A stretch of DNA of 64,000 bases from Stichopus chloronotus (lineage: Eukaryota > Echinodermata > Holothuroidea > Aspidochirotida > Stichopodidae). The notes under the pieces are model-generated. The model searched no databases, was not told where the DNA came from, and was given only the letters and a program-made list of their open reading frames with translations. The stretch covers positions 20,095,009 to 20,159,008 of the forward strand of contig CM037838.1 of the NCBI GenBank assembly GCA_021234535.1. The letters are read 5' to 3'. A program made the position numbers and the translations under genes. Shown here in pieces: positions 47,722 through 61,180 of this stretch. Position 1 is the first letter of the stretch; every line of letters begins with the position of its first letter.

Positions 47722-50700
47722 CGTATTTTAATCTACAAACCACTGGCCTGCGGCGATCGCACTGGTAAAATATTAAAGTCACCTAAAATAAGAAGTGACG
47801 TCTTCTACATACTGATGGGATCATTCCATTCTATCGATTCGTTAGGTATTGAAGTCCCCACCCCCCCCCCATCCCCATGATACTGTATCGTTCCATTTAC
47901 CAAATGTTTACTCTTTTAGAATCTAGCCAGGAAGAGTTAACACTGCTGTTACCTTAACAAAGAAGAGAAAGGCTGTTGCATTTCAAAGCACAGATGAAAC
48001 TTCTAATAAATACTTTCTCGAGATAAATCGAGATATATCGCTGAAAGATGAAACTTTGAAGTGCTCTACTTTCTTAGTTTTTTTTTGTTTTTGGAATCAA
48101 ACAAATGTTTAATTGAATCATGATCGTCTTCGTCGTGTCAGAGTGCCGCCTCTTACGGTTCCTAATATCCTCACGGGGTGCCCATAACCTAACATACTTC
48201 TTCGATTTGAACTATGAACCAGGCTTTCCACAAGACAAAAAAAAAGGACGGAAAAGAAAAAGATGAATAAAACAAAGAAGACGGGCGTTTCTATCCACTT
48301 TTATGAAACCATGGAGCGACATGTACATTTCGACGCTATAACCATAATACGTCAATCACCATTGACAGATGATTAAAGTCAGGCTCTGAAGTATTGTTTT
48401 ATAAAAGAAAAAAAAAACAGACACTTCTGGATCGGTTTTCAAGGTCGAAATATGCACAATCAGGACGTCATACTCTCTTCCATTTTAGAGAGGGTATTAT
48501 ACATAGATTGGTAGAGAGAAAGAGAGTCAATTCACTCTTCTAGAGGTTCAGAGATCACTCTGCCAATGGTGAAAGGAAGTCTTGCTCATTCAGTAAAGTC
48601 AGCCCCTTGACTCATTATAATGAGCAGCCTTGATGTGAAGCGAAATCACCTCGTTGTTGTAGTTTTTGGAGTTATTATGTAGCCTACGTGCACATTTCTC
48701 TTAAAAGAGTGGTGGCTCTATACCGCTCTAGACAGTCAGAAATAGTGAAATTTTCACTCTCTGAGACTTAGAGTGTATATACTCTTCGACAATTTTTCTT
48801 TTTAAATTACCCCAGTGACCAGTGTTAAACACAACCAGGTTGCTGTATACATGCGCTGGTACCTCCACTATCCATGTGGCATGACTGGGTACACCGAGGC
48901 CTATGACAAATGCAACTTCTTTATGCATGCTGCAATGAATATTTCACATGTATCTCAGCATTTCACTGATCAATAATGTATTTGTTAATTACAGAATCAA
49001 CCATGTACCTGCCAACAGAAATATAAACAAACATGTTGTACAGAAAGTCCCTTCAAGTGACATGATATTTGTTTTCTTTATGAGAGAGCTTAATTAATGA
49101 GAGGAGGTGGGGGGGGGGGGAGTTCGATAAGAACAGAATGAATTAAGTTTTGAATAATTATACACTGAGACTTACCTGAACAGATGATAGAAAAGATCAT
49201 TCATCCATTCACAAACCAAAAAGTAGCTCAGTTTTTCAAGAGTTTCCAACAATCTTTTTTTTTTAAATTTTGAGTGTGTAAGATTTTTGGTGGGGGAGGC
49301 GGGGAGGGAGACGGGAAATCACACTGTCTTTGTTTAGTGCAACGAAAAATTCTCCAAATCCTTTACTTCCCTGGTATGGAAAGTTAGTAGCGCCATAAAT
49401 ATCAGATGTACCGTACTACTCTTTTCTCAAAAAAAAAAAACCAAAAAAAAAACAAAAATGAAAACCCACACATTCGTGACCTACTTTGCTCATTTTTGTG
49501 GTTATTGCAACAAAAAGTCCGAGATTAAATCGTAACTTTACCTGAGTGAAATGAAAGTATCACTATTTCTTCTTCTTCTCCTCCTTTTTTTTTTCTTCTT
49601 TGAGTTCCTTCTTTCCTGTTTCATTATTTATTCCCCTCCCCACTGTCTCCACCTATATACGTTGAATTCATTCGTCCTTTTGTGTGTGTGTGTGTGTGTG
49701 TGCTTATTGACTCTTCACAGATAATTTTATTTTTATGTTTTACCTTCAAGTTCTATCATTAATTATTGTTCAATCCTTGTTTTATTACCTTCTGTCAAAA
49801 AAAGCTGATATTTTTATTTACATTGCCATCATTGACTTCGTTTTCGTGATTCATTGATAAATAAAAAGATTGACATAATAATTATTAGGGCATGTTGTTT
49901 ATTGTTGAGCACTATTATCATTTTTATTTATTGTATCCGTAATACAATAAACGACTGCAGTTTGAAACAGATATACTTCTTTTAATTAAATATGTAATAC
50001 GCGGTTTGTAGACATACTCTTGCGCTGCCATTTTGTTTTTATCAAACCTCCCACTCTCTCTATATATTCCATGTGAGACAACCCAGAAAAAGGGGGGTAA
50101 AACTTCACAGTAAATGTAGTGAAAGTTGAAAGACGCATCTGGCAACCCCTAGTGGATTACAATTTAAACGCTGTCTTTTATATTCCCCAGGCAGTTGTGA
50201 GAGGCTTCAGCTTTTATAAAACACAATATGCCACCAAACTGGTGTTGGTTTACTTTCCAAAACCTCCTCTTATCGTTTGTAAATTCCTCCCAAGAAACCG
50301 ACTTATTTTGTTTCCCTGGGGTGTCATCTCACAAAGACACGTCATGGTTAGCGTATGTAAGAAGATATTAATCTATATGATGGTGTACGAAGTATCTTCT
50401 TCATTTCATTTTTTTTTCTATCTTCATTCGGACAATGATTGTGCCATGATTTTGTCTCTTCTTTTTTATGAACACGAACAAAAAGATGTAGGGCAGAAGA
50501 ATATTATAATTCCTCGAATAACCTCGTTTAATAATTTGTTTTAAATGTATTTTATTTCTTCCTTAAGATTTTCCCTTACACAATCGCATGAAAATGGTAC
50601 AAATTGTGAGAAAGAAAATGGAATCAGTCGGCCTCAGTATGAATTCATAACTTCCTAAAGTCCGTGCGAAAACGGGAAGGTGAATGAACTATTAACGAAA

Positions 50701-52675
50701 TCCAGAAAAGATGACGAAAAAAAAAACAAAACAAAACTAACCATAATTTGATGTAAAAAAAATCGTCACAGCCTGAACTCTTCCCAACCTTCACATATTT
50801 TCCAAATCATGGTATATCAAGGAAATGAATCATTTTTTGATCGTAAATTTAAGTGAAAAATATAAAAAAGCTAAACACATCCAGGAAAGGGGTGACATAA
50901 ATGCCGTATACTGATATAAATCCATTGTAATGGAAACGATGGCAAATGCTATAATGCCACTTACAAATGGCACATGTACCTAGATGTAAGTGGGATACAC
51001 GTTCTGCCAGGGTTAACGACGGGTTAATTGAAGAGTTTACCGGCCCCAGAAATTCCAGAAAATGGGGGTAATTTTAGTTGGGCAAATTTGTGATTCTCCG
51101 CATGAAATACTAGAATACGAAATGATTCCCTGTGTGAAAGAACAAAAGATAAACTGTAAGAAAATGAACGGCGACTTTTCGTTTTGTTATACTAAACCAG
51201 AGATGGAATAAAGACGCATGGGGTAAAGGAGAAAAGAATCGATGTATGAATACGATGGATGAACATGATGGATGAACTACGGTACACCAATGAATGAATG
51301 ACAGGGGCATGAATGAATGAATAACAGGGGCATGTGAGAGTGGAAATGGACGTGGGACAGAGCATTTCGAAAAATGTAAGGGAATCATCTTTTTTTTATT
51401 CGTGGATACGAGAGAGTTTAGTTCCGATAATCTTTAATTCAAGAGTATCGCGTCTTACAAACCACCGTGACCGACATTTATTCATCTGGGTGGGCTTTTA
51501 CCTCCACCGCGACGAATTTATTAAGTTTCTTTGTTTATTTGTGATCACTTTTTTATTTCGTCATTGTGTTTCCTGGTTTGCAAGAACTGAAGAAAAAACG
51601 TTCAAAGTTGACGATCGGCGGTCGATGGATTGCTCTCGGATAAGTATAATAAACCTATGAAAATATAAATGAAACGCCCCCCAACATTGACCTCTGAAGC
51701 AGAAAAAAAATAACTTGTTCTAAAGTTTATTTACTTTCCCACATCATCATCTTTAGGAGTTGTGTAAAGAAAGTAAGAGGGGAGCTTTAAAACTTTACAG
51801 AATTTAATAAATTGTTGAACTGCAGAACAAGGCTAATTCAGGCAGGGAATAAAAAGGAAGGTTTTTTTTATGAGTTTGTTTTCGATTTCCCAGACTCTAA
51901 CATTTTGTCGTCGATCTCCATGTTGATACATGTAGGTTTTCACGACACAGACATAAAGGTATAGCGTCACAAAGGGGGATAAGTTACAAGTATTTGGAGG
52001 ATTTGATATCACGTGACCCTCCCCCTTAAACAAAATAATGGAGAAACGAAGGCGCTTTTTTTCCTATAGTGGTGACACAGTTCGATCAAGATTGTTTGTA
52101 ACTCACTTCCCAATTGTTGCAAAACAGTGCAGACATCATGAATGTATGCTCCTAAGAGACTAATATATAATAGACAACAGCACGTGTGTGTATACTCTTA
52201 CGGTGACTTCGATGGTCAACACCAATAGAAGAAACTTTTGTCAGTCTGCGCACGAACTCCTATATGCTCAAAGAGAAGTTTTACCACCAAGCCAACTTAC
52301 TGAGGTGTTGGGGGGGGGGGGGGGAGAGAGTAGCCGGGGAACAATGGAGACCAAAACAAATCCTTCCTTGACTATTTAAATGATTCATAAATGCTTACAT
52401 AAACATCCTGCATATCTTCACACAATAACACATCCACAAGCACCTCAGCCCCCCCCCCCCACCCGATCCTTTCAGACAAACACCCCCCTGTTTTCATCAT
52501 TTCAATGTGGTAGCAAATTGTCACTGTATTTCCTTTATTTACAAAATTGGCAGAAATTCAAAACAAAACCTGGAGAGAAAACTGAACTCGTGTTTCGATT
52601 ATTTTGTTCGACCTTATGATGACGTAGATTGCGCATGGCAGTTTTTACGCTGAGTCAATACAGTGATTTTAATTT
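47722..52675. other. Intergenic region, no gene recognised
   Basis: The region contains homopolymer tracts C10 at 47861, G12 at 49109, G15 at 52310 and C12 at 52449, and a GT microsatellite at 49681-49702. Near 51240-51330 there is a loose ATGGATGAA/AATGAATGA direct repeat. The ORF at 50119-50544 plus (141 codons) is the longest here; it has no recognised motif and a T-run inside. I see no exon structure. Confidence 0.55.
49681..49702. repeat. (GT)n microsatellite
   Basis: Eleven TG dinucleotides without interruption. Confidence 0.92.
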
Positions 52676-52963
52676 TTAAAGGCAAACGAGGCTTTTGTTT
52701 TACAGAAAAAGAGGTCATACTTTTTTAAAGCTATATACGTAGTGATTTGTTGCTCAAGAGTAATCCCTTAACCCAGACTTTCAAAACTTCCCAAATGATG
52801 CATCGTCTGTAACTGACCTTATGCATAGCGTTTTGAGAAGTTGAAGCATTTGCAGACGTTATTATTTTGCACGTTGAGACCTTGTCGTTTTTTTTTTTTT
52901 TAAATGACTAAACCTATATAGTTTATATGCCTCGATGGTGCGTTTAAACGCTGTATTTCCCTT
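52676..52963 (-). mobile_element. MITE-like element, copy 4 (reverse orientation)
   Basis: The plus strand begins TTAAAGGCAAACGAGG and ends GTATTTCCCTTGAAG, again an imperfect inverted repeat. On the minus strand the landmarks are CTGCAAATGCTTCAACTTCT, CGCTATGCATAAGG, TTTTGAAAGTCTGGGTTAAG and CTCTTGAGCAACAAATCAC. It is the most diverged and shortest copy and includes a T-run insertion near 52891. Confidence 0.62.
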
Positions 52964-55914
52964 GAAGAGATAACTTAATTTCTACACGATAACATGAGAA
53001 AGAAAATATTCTACATTTTATGTTTTCATCACTTGTGTGATGTAGAATACACATGTACTCTATGATATGATTCGATGTTTAACAAAGTCGTGATAAGACT
53101 CCGCTTTAATTTTTATGAATACTTGAAGATGTAACATAAACGTGTCCTGATTCTGTGATCATTACCTAATTGGAGGCTGATTAATGATTAGTTATCATCA
53201 TGTGACCGTAAAATAATTCATACGCATTACATATTTACGTCATAAAAATTAGTGTTTCGTGTGGTGATCGATGCGTAAACATCTTATCAACATTAGGGTC
53301 GCTTTTATTTATTACAACCATTATGAAGAGATCCGATAAAGCATCAGTTATTTACAGTTTTTACCATAACACAATGGCTTGCTTTAAAATTGCTGTTACT
53401 TAACCACAGGGTATGTATTCTTTTAACATTGTCTCATATCGTGGCAACGACATGATGTTCTCTGATTTTTGTTAACGGTTCATGATGCAAACTGTTTTTT
53501 GCAAAGATTTATAATACTATAATTTGACTGTTGTAAGCAACATTCTAAGCACCTCACGCTTACAACAAAATAGTACCGTGCCAATTTGAAATGTATGTGT
53601 CCTTTCCTTGACGTAGAGAACATATTACCGCAGTTCATTTTATTATACATTCATCAAACATTCCGGACATATTCCATCGCCGTTAACGTCGGCCATTTAA
53701 TTTAAAGCGGTGTAGAAATATAAAAACAAAAGAAACGTTAAAAAAAAGAGAAGTAACATGATAATCGAACCAATGTATAATCAGCCATTCCTTATTATGA
53801 TTTCACAATGACTCGAAACAAGTCAGTATACAACTTCTGTAATTACTGGTAGCATGAGAAAATAAAGAAAACAAAAGACAAATGAGACTAGACAATATAT
53901 CATGATACAAACAAGACGAGACAATATAATACGGGGGGGGGGGGGTGGGGCTGAGATAAACTGACACAAATGATAGAGACATTACAGGACAAAGCAATAC
54001 ATGCAAAGATGCCGAACAAAGCAAGACAAGGCAAGATAATAGTAAGTTGGAATAAGGTAATACAAGAAAGACAGTGCAAGACAATACACGCAAGATACTG
54101 ATGATATTAAAATAGGACAATATGAGATGTAGTTAAAGACAAGGCCAATGAAACAAAGACAGTACAACCTTGACATATTATAATTAAAGAGAGAGACATA
54201 ATAAAACTAAACATATTTTGAGACAAGAGGGTAAATCAAGAAAATAATGTACCAGGAAGGTTAAAATGTCCCCCTCCTCACCTTAAACACGAGAAAGGGC
54301 AGGTAACTAACTCCAAAACCCGAGACATTTTTTGCCTCTCTCACGTGAATATCCCACCCCCTCCCCCTGTGTGCTGTATCTCGCATAGCTGGGCACTGAT
54401 TGACATGTGAAAGGACTGAGGTAATATCATCTGCCTTTTCTACAGTCAAAATAAATGTGATCACTCAGGACTGAAACTGCTTCCATGGAGAAAACTGGCA
54501 CATCCTGCTTGTAACGTGGTTCTTGAAAGCCGTCTCAGGTTGCAAACAAGAGATGATGCCCACCCTCCTTACCGCCTTCCACAAGTTTTTTACCAGTCCC
54601 GGGGCCCTTCCTCGACGGCAGTAGGTCGGCATTCTGCTGCAAATCGTACTAACCTTCTGAAGCTCTAATTAAAACTAATCAAATTCAGTTCAATTACTGG
54701 AGCGATAATTAGAAAATAAAATGGAGAAGTGATGCGGTTTAAGATGTCGAAGTGCGGGTGGGGGAGGGGAACTAGAAGGGGTGGGAGGGTAGGAGTAGAA
54801 GACGATAACGACTGCTCCTCTCGAACAGTTTTTAATTTTGTAGCCGTGTTTAGATGTGATTGAGAGGATACTGGTACGGATATGTATCTTGGGAAAAATT
54901 ACACGATTACATTCACGGGTGCCAGTAATTGACTGTTATTAGTATGATCATGGCGCTCCATATTATGACACAGTGAGTTCCTTTAAAGAAGGGTGGTCCC
55001 AGGGGCTCGTTGACGAGAAGTATCAAATGGCAGTTGCTGAGCTGCAAATTAGCCCAGCGTGCTCGACAGAGGGGACGTATCATAAACAGCGAGTTACTTT
55101 AAGTGACGGAGCAGAGCTCTCACTTACCGAGTCGTATATCAAACTATTCCACTGAAATTAAACCCAATCATAACGAAAATGCTATGAAACACCAGGTTGA
55201 CGATAGAACGTGGCTGAGGGGATATGTACGGATGCCTTGAAGTCACATGCCTGTGATATCGTCACAACCAAAAGCTCCATTTTTGCATCTGTGTGTTAAG
55301 GTAGGATGCGGGCTTCGGAATTATGTTCATTGTATCGTGACATTCATATCAGTTTGAAAAAGAACATTGCAGGTTTGATTTCAGTTGCAGAGCTGAATGA
55401 AGTACGGGGTTTGGTCTTCAGTTCCAAAGAAGGAGCGGGGAGGCTCTCAAGTTCTTGAATGATCACGTTACATGAATATTAAAATGGACCCACACTTGCA
55501 TCAGTGGCACAGAGGCGCTACATAGTCTAAGACTTACCTTGTCGTGTTTACTTTCCAAGTTCTCAAACGAAAAGGTAGAGGGGGGGGGGGGGACTCAACA
55601 AGTTCCTTTGGACATCCATACAATTTACTCTCATACCGTTAGGTCTCAAAACATCACGTAATTCAGTGAAAAGTTTTAGAAGGTAGTCAAATTATTAATG
55701 TGGCTACATGTATAAACCAGTCCTAACTTTATTGTTATCATAGTTTATCAGTAAAAAATTGAAAATATGCCACCAGCGATATGACTTTCTGTCGTGAGCG
55801 AGCCATTGTGTGATCTTATTATTGCAACTGTCATGAATCCACTCTTCAGCTCACCGGGGTCCAAAATTATCTCCCCCCCCCCTTTTTTTTTTTTTGTTCT
55901 GTGCTCACTTTCTC
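52964..55914. other. Intergenic region, no gene recognised
   Basis: AT-rich sequence with G13 tracts at 53933 and 55580. A-rich GACAATA/AGACAA sequence at 53860-54180 gives false minus-strand Leu/Tyr/Cys ORFs. The section 54520-54720 is more balanced in composition and ends in a block of TAATT and TAATTAAAACTAATC homeodomain-like sites; it could be regulatory, but only conservation would tell. Confidence 0.5.
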
Positions 55915-55980
55915 CGTGTAGTCATCACGTAATATACAGTCTACTTTCGGCGTGTAGTCATCACGTAATATACAGTCTAC
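55915..55980. repeat. Exact 30-bp direct repeat, period 36
   Basis: CGTGTAGTCATCACGTAATA followed by TACAGTCTAC occurs identically at 55915-55944 and 55951-55980 with a six-base spacer (TTTCGG). The lack of any mismatch indicates a recent duplication. ATCACGTAAT resembles a bZIP-type site; that is inference. Confidence 0.92.
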
Positions 55981-55994
55981 GTTGATAACCTTAT

Positions 55995-56545
55995 CATCCC
56001 CGTTGTCATCATAGTCACTGTCGTCATCATCTCCATCATCATCACCATCAACATGATATTCTTTGTCATCCGCACCATCATCATCATACCATCATCATGC
56101 ACCATCATAAAATTATTATCGTCACCCATGGTAATTATATAGAGTCGTTTGCAAATGTCATCATAGTCCTCATATTATCATCATCATCATCATCATCACC
56201 ATCATCATCCTGCCATCATCATCATCACCATTATCATCACCATCATCATCATCCTGCCATCATCATCATCACCATCATCATCATCATCCTGCCATCATCA
56301 TCATCACCATTATCATCACCATCATCATCATCACCATTATCATCATCATCATCCTATCACCATCAACATAATCTCTGTCGTCATCCCCACCATTATAATC
56401 ATATACCATCATCATCGTCATAAAATCACCATCGTGACCATCGTCGCCATATTTTACAATCGTTTGTAACATCGTCATCTTCATCACATCATCGCCATCA
56501 TCACCATCACCATCATATCTTGCACCGTCGTCCCTTTCTTTAAAA
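55995..56545. repeat. (CAT)n trinucleotide block with longer-period structure
   Basis: About 550 bases dominated by CATCAT/CACCAT triplets. Inside it, TCCTGCCATCATCATCATCA recurs at about 56206, 56250 and 56286, so the array has grown by block duplication. Because the unit is three bases, frames stay open on both strands (His/Ser/Ile on plus, Met/Asp on minus); these are not genes. Confidence 0.92.
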
Positions 56546-59500
56546 AAAAAAATCGTCATCATTTAATCATTATGTCAATTAAAGGCCACCGTAATTCTTT
56601 TCTCACCGTGAGTTGTCTCTGGTAATGAGATGGCGTTGATAGAGAATATCTGTTTGGTTATCAATATCATGAGCGAGATGGGAATACTGTGAAGCCTACG
56701 TCTGAAGCGGAGGAATGTTTTCATAAATCCGAGCGAGCCGCAGATTATTATTATGACAGACAAGTTAATAACAGTTAGAATGCGTAAAGGTTTTTTTTTC
56801 CCTCTCCCTGTCTTCATTAAAGTACACTGGGTCTCTCCTTACGAGAGGTTTGTTATCACGGAGATGTGAAAATAATTAGATTGTCTTGACTACATAGGTA
56901 GTCTTAGCGGGACTCTTCGATTTTAGACCGCCTTAAACTGTACAAATTAAAAACCGCTGTTTTTCTTTCTCATTTCTTTTTAGACTCATTTTAATTTTTT
57001 TCTTGCTGTCTTTTTTTTCTTACTTGTCGCTCCTACCATGTTGTCAATAAATTCAATTTTAAATATTATTTTCGTGGCTGTATGCTGTTGTTAATATCAA
57101 GGTTTATGGAGAGAGAGCAAAAAAAAAAATAATAATAATAATTAAATAAAATGTGTATGTCCGGGAATGTGTTTTGGGAAGGTATACACATGACTTCATT
57201 GCACAGTTGGTGTTTAATGTGAACATGTTTTATAACATTATAAGACGTGTTCAAAGTATAGAGAGACACCTTGATAAAAATTCGCCTCGTAGAAGCAAAT
57301 AGTTTACAATTGTAAGAAGTAGCACCGTGTAACATCATACGAAGTTAAAAGAAACCACAGCACTGGAATACAAACATGAGGATACCTGTATTTGGACCTT
57401 TCAGTTGTTTGTGGAGATAACCTTTCATGTACCTTCAGGAAGAACAGATGGAAAGTCTCACACCATTTTACATATAGAACCCTTTAAAATGGCAAACAAT
57501 TTCAAGGGGAGGTGTCCTCCCTTAGACCCCCTGAGACCCCTTCTTTCGGCCGACGAAACCAACCCCCCTCCCAACAAAAAATCGGTCAGTCTGGCTACCG
57601 AGCGAGGTTATGTAGAGGTTGCACTTGAGAGAGCTGTGCTCATATACCCCATGCCACAGAAAATGTCCTTTTGTAGAAACGACATCTACGAAAAAGTTAC
57701 CAACCGCTGAAGACAAATTTCATTTACAATTGATTAAAAATAGCAATAGGTTTCTATTTTATTTTGTTATCTGTTAAGCATCCATTGCCAGCACGCGTAA
57801 GAGCTTCGCTTACAACATTTTTCACAGATGTGACGCAACGTGCTCCATTGCTAGTACAAAATGTATAGCTCAATTCTCAACTTTACTAACGTTACATATA
57901 AATGTGGGTTGATCGTTCCTATCTCACTATGGTTTACAAGGAGGAATATTAAATCATTTCAACGTTACAGCCATCGATGTACTACCGATGTACGCAATCT
58001 TTAGAATATTGACGTTTTCTTTCTGTGCAGTGTTCCTCACAGCTTTTAATGAGGGAGGGGAGGGGGTGAGGGGGGAAGCACGTACGCGATCGTTAAACCG
58101 TCAATAGGAAGGGGTTTGAGCGGAGGGACCTCAACCTAAGGAATTTTTGATGATTGAGATGCTAAATTATGCAAAGATGGTACACCACTCACTTAAATGT
58201 GATGTTTTGCTCTATTGGAAATGGCAGTTGCTGAATGGCATCTTTTCTGAGGACATATTGTAGGGCCTTGACTGGGCCTATCTTTTTTAAGTGGAGCGGT
58301 CGCTGTTGCTGGATGGTAGCAAATTACTGCTAGGGGCAGACCTTCCCCTGAAACCCCCTCGGAGATTACTGCTGAAGACGGCGAATTACAATGATTTTTA
58401 GGCACTATATCGGTTTTTACTTGTAAAAAATATTGCAGTCTATAAAAATTGAAATGATTTGTCAATATATATTGAGTGTTCAATATTTCTAAACAAAATA
58501 ATAGAACAATGGCAAGTTGAGTTTTATAGACCTCTACAAGTTCAGCTGATAAATGTGTAACGCATTTTGTCTCTATAGTTGAATGTACCACGGAATGCTG
58601 TTTTTTCTTTACCATAGTAAAGAGAGTTTATCGGAACTAACTTGGTATAGTTAAACTATTCGCTTTATGTCACAATCCAGCGTTACACAGGAGGTTATGT
58701 ACCGTATCACCACTGGTACACCGCAATACACACAGCCCACTCTCATCTCTACACTAAAAGAAATGCATAGGAGTACTTTTACAATCTACACATGGTAATA
58801 TGACCTATTCTCGTGACTTTGTCGAAGTAATCTCCATACTACATGCTTTGTGAATATATCATTGTCAAACGGGAGAGTGGAGGTGGTAGCTTATAATGGT
58901 TTATTATCGCTAAATTGAAGTTGGATACGCATTTTTATTTACAATCGCTGACCGTAGAGGTAGGAATAGTTTTCAAATCACCGGCGTCGAGACTTGGAAC
59001 AACTTTCAAACAATAGGTGTAGTGTATGAGAGAGATACTCCATAAGTAGCACTTGCTGAACTGAAAACATTTGGCATTTAGCTGTACTGGTTGGTGTGGA
59101 TGCCTCAACACGACAGCCCTGATTTGTTTTTAAGCTACACACTCACTTCTCGCAAAGGATACCATAATCGAACCCTATACTAATCTCCAAGAATGGCAGC
59201 ACACAGGTAGCCTAACTCAACAGCTCAGACTAGTTCCAAATCAAGGATTAAACCTGGAAAAAAGAATTACACTGGGAATGCATGTTATCTACCTTCACAG
59301 GCGTCAATCGGGGGGGGGGGGGGGCTGGGACACGTCCCGTCCACACTTCGATACGAGGGGGACATAATATAAAATATCCACCCTCATGCATATTTCGTAA
59401 AGAGAAATGTTTTAGCTCAGTTTTTGAGATGGTAGGGGGACCTTGTAGCAAGTATCGCCCACAGTTTTTGGTGAGATGACTGATGTGATCGCTGGCTCCG

Positions 59501-60498
59501 TGACCATGCAGTTACGGTGTTCATGTATTAAGGTTATAGACTCATTTACATCCCAACTGCCAACATCCGCCCGCTCAGCGCGCGGTGGATTCTTCGCCGT
59601 GTTATGTTAACGGACAAAAGAAGGTAGTGGATCGATGCACGTTCCCTCCCCATAAATACACCAACAAAATTTCAAATTACCCCCTCCCCCCTCAAAAAAA
59701 GAAAGAACCTAGGTAAAAATTCTGTTTGTGAACGTGTATTGGAATGAATTGTCGATAAACGATCAGGAGCGACCGGGGAAGGTTCCCCCTCGAAAACAAC
59801 AACAACAACAACAACAAAAAAGAAGTCAGAGCCACGATAGTCGGAATATCTGAAACACCAGTTAGAATTTTTCATATTTTTAGTCTAGTTCTCATTAAAT
59901 CTGAAATTTCATTTGAACTTCTCATATTTCAGTCTGGGAATGAAAATAGTCAGAAAGTCTGACATACCAGTTGTATTTTTTTTCATATCCCAATCTAGCA
60001 CATTTTATGACTTCAAAGAGGCCAAGTATTGCACTAGATTGCATCTAAGTTTTGGGGTAGGGACACTTCTTCGCTTGCAATCCTCTCACAGATCTTAGCC
60101 AACCATCACTCTTCTCTTACTTCCCCATCTATCAAAATACTGTGGAATGGCAACATTTTCAATGTGGCTGTCATTTTCAAAAGTTACCGGTACAAGAACG
60201 AGTTCTTCTTTGTTATGCAATCATTGACGGTTGTAGCAAACTAGTAGACACCTGCAATGAGAGTAAAAATTGTTGACATAACTTTTCTGACACCATTATT
60301 GTAAGTATTGCACCAGAGTCTGTTTAAGGTCACATGCTAGTTGAAAATTTCTCAAAAGAAAAAAAAACTGTTATCGTTAGGAAGTAAAATTGTTGAATGA
60401 ATTTTTCAGAAAATTACCATAGCATAAATATTCTAGATAAGAGCAATCCAAATTAGTACTAGTTTTGAAAATAATGATACTTGATCATAATTGAGAAC
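56546..60498. other. Intergenic region, no gene recognised
   Basis: The region contains a G15 tract at 59310, a CAA microsatellite at about 59797-59816 and AT-rich sequence. ORFs at 57405-57710 plus and 58193-58615 minus contain proline-rich text from CCCCT-rich DNA and look repeat-derived. I see no exon-like segment with splice signals. Confidence 0.55.
59797..59816. repeat. (CAA)n microsatellite
   Basis: Seven CAA triplets followed by an A-run. Confidence 0.88.
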
Positions 60499-60680
60499 TT
60501 GCAGACATGAGAGCCCTATTTCAAGGCTGAGTACATGAAGCCCAGATCACCCCGGAAGTGCCGTTTCCGACCATCTGGGGGCTTTGTAAAGCGAAAAAAT
60601 TTCTTGTACGCTCCGCGCCAACCGATGGTGGCTCTCCGCTAAGGAAGTCCTGTCACACATGCCCTCAGGCCAGGTCCCCA
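60499..60680. repeat. Diverged direct duplication, copy A
   Basis: Shared landmarks with copy B, in order, are TTGCAGACATGA, TATTTCAA(G/A)GCTG, CCGGAAGTGCC(G/A)T, CTCCGACCATC-like sequence, a GGGGCTTTG-like segment and ATGCCCTCAGGYCAG. The offset to copy B is about 682 bp. It includes the inverted GCGGAG repeat (60591-60640) also seen at 45827-46000, which suggests that all belong to one longer dispersed element. Confidence 0.68.
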
Positions 60681-61180
60681 CCCCTTTTGAAAACCGTGGA
60701 TAGTGGCTTGATATGTTATAGTGATGACCTATAAACAAAATATGTCCCCCAATCATTAGAACCTGGCGGTGCTATGGCAATTTCTGTTTACATTCTATTC
60801 ACATTCATCTTCTGCGTAACCAACGAAAGTTTTTTTTTCGAAATTTTTCTGAGGGTTTTGAACCACTCTCCATGAGACGTTTCTTGAAATTCCTATATAT
60901 GTGTTTTTCATAGATGCGCTAACTCATTGTAGCCTTCTACTTAGTAATTAGTAACAAACACATTCGGGCAAAACACCACCCTCCCGTGCCCACCAAGAAA
61001 AAAATTTCCAGGAGTCAGTACGCCATCCGCTCAGCCCCAAATACTTGCAAAATACTCAAAGAAAATGAAAGATAATGCGTTATTCATTACGATTCTTGTA
61101 TCACCTCAACCCCCATGTATGATATGTCTTTACCGTACTATTTTTCATAGATTGATTTCTGTTTTACATGACTGAAAGAA

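Noticed and set aside
56097..56562. His/Ser-rich plus ORF and Met/Asp-rich minus ORF
   Set aside because: Both follow from the CAT trinucleotide repeat; frames remain open because the unit length is three.
59150..59180. GGGTTCGATTA on the minus strand as a tRNA or SINE B-box
   Set aside because: No A-box or foldable cloverleaf could be found at the proper distance.
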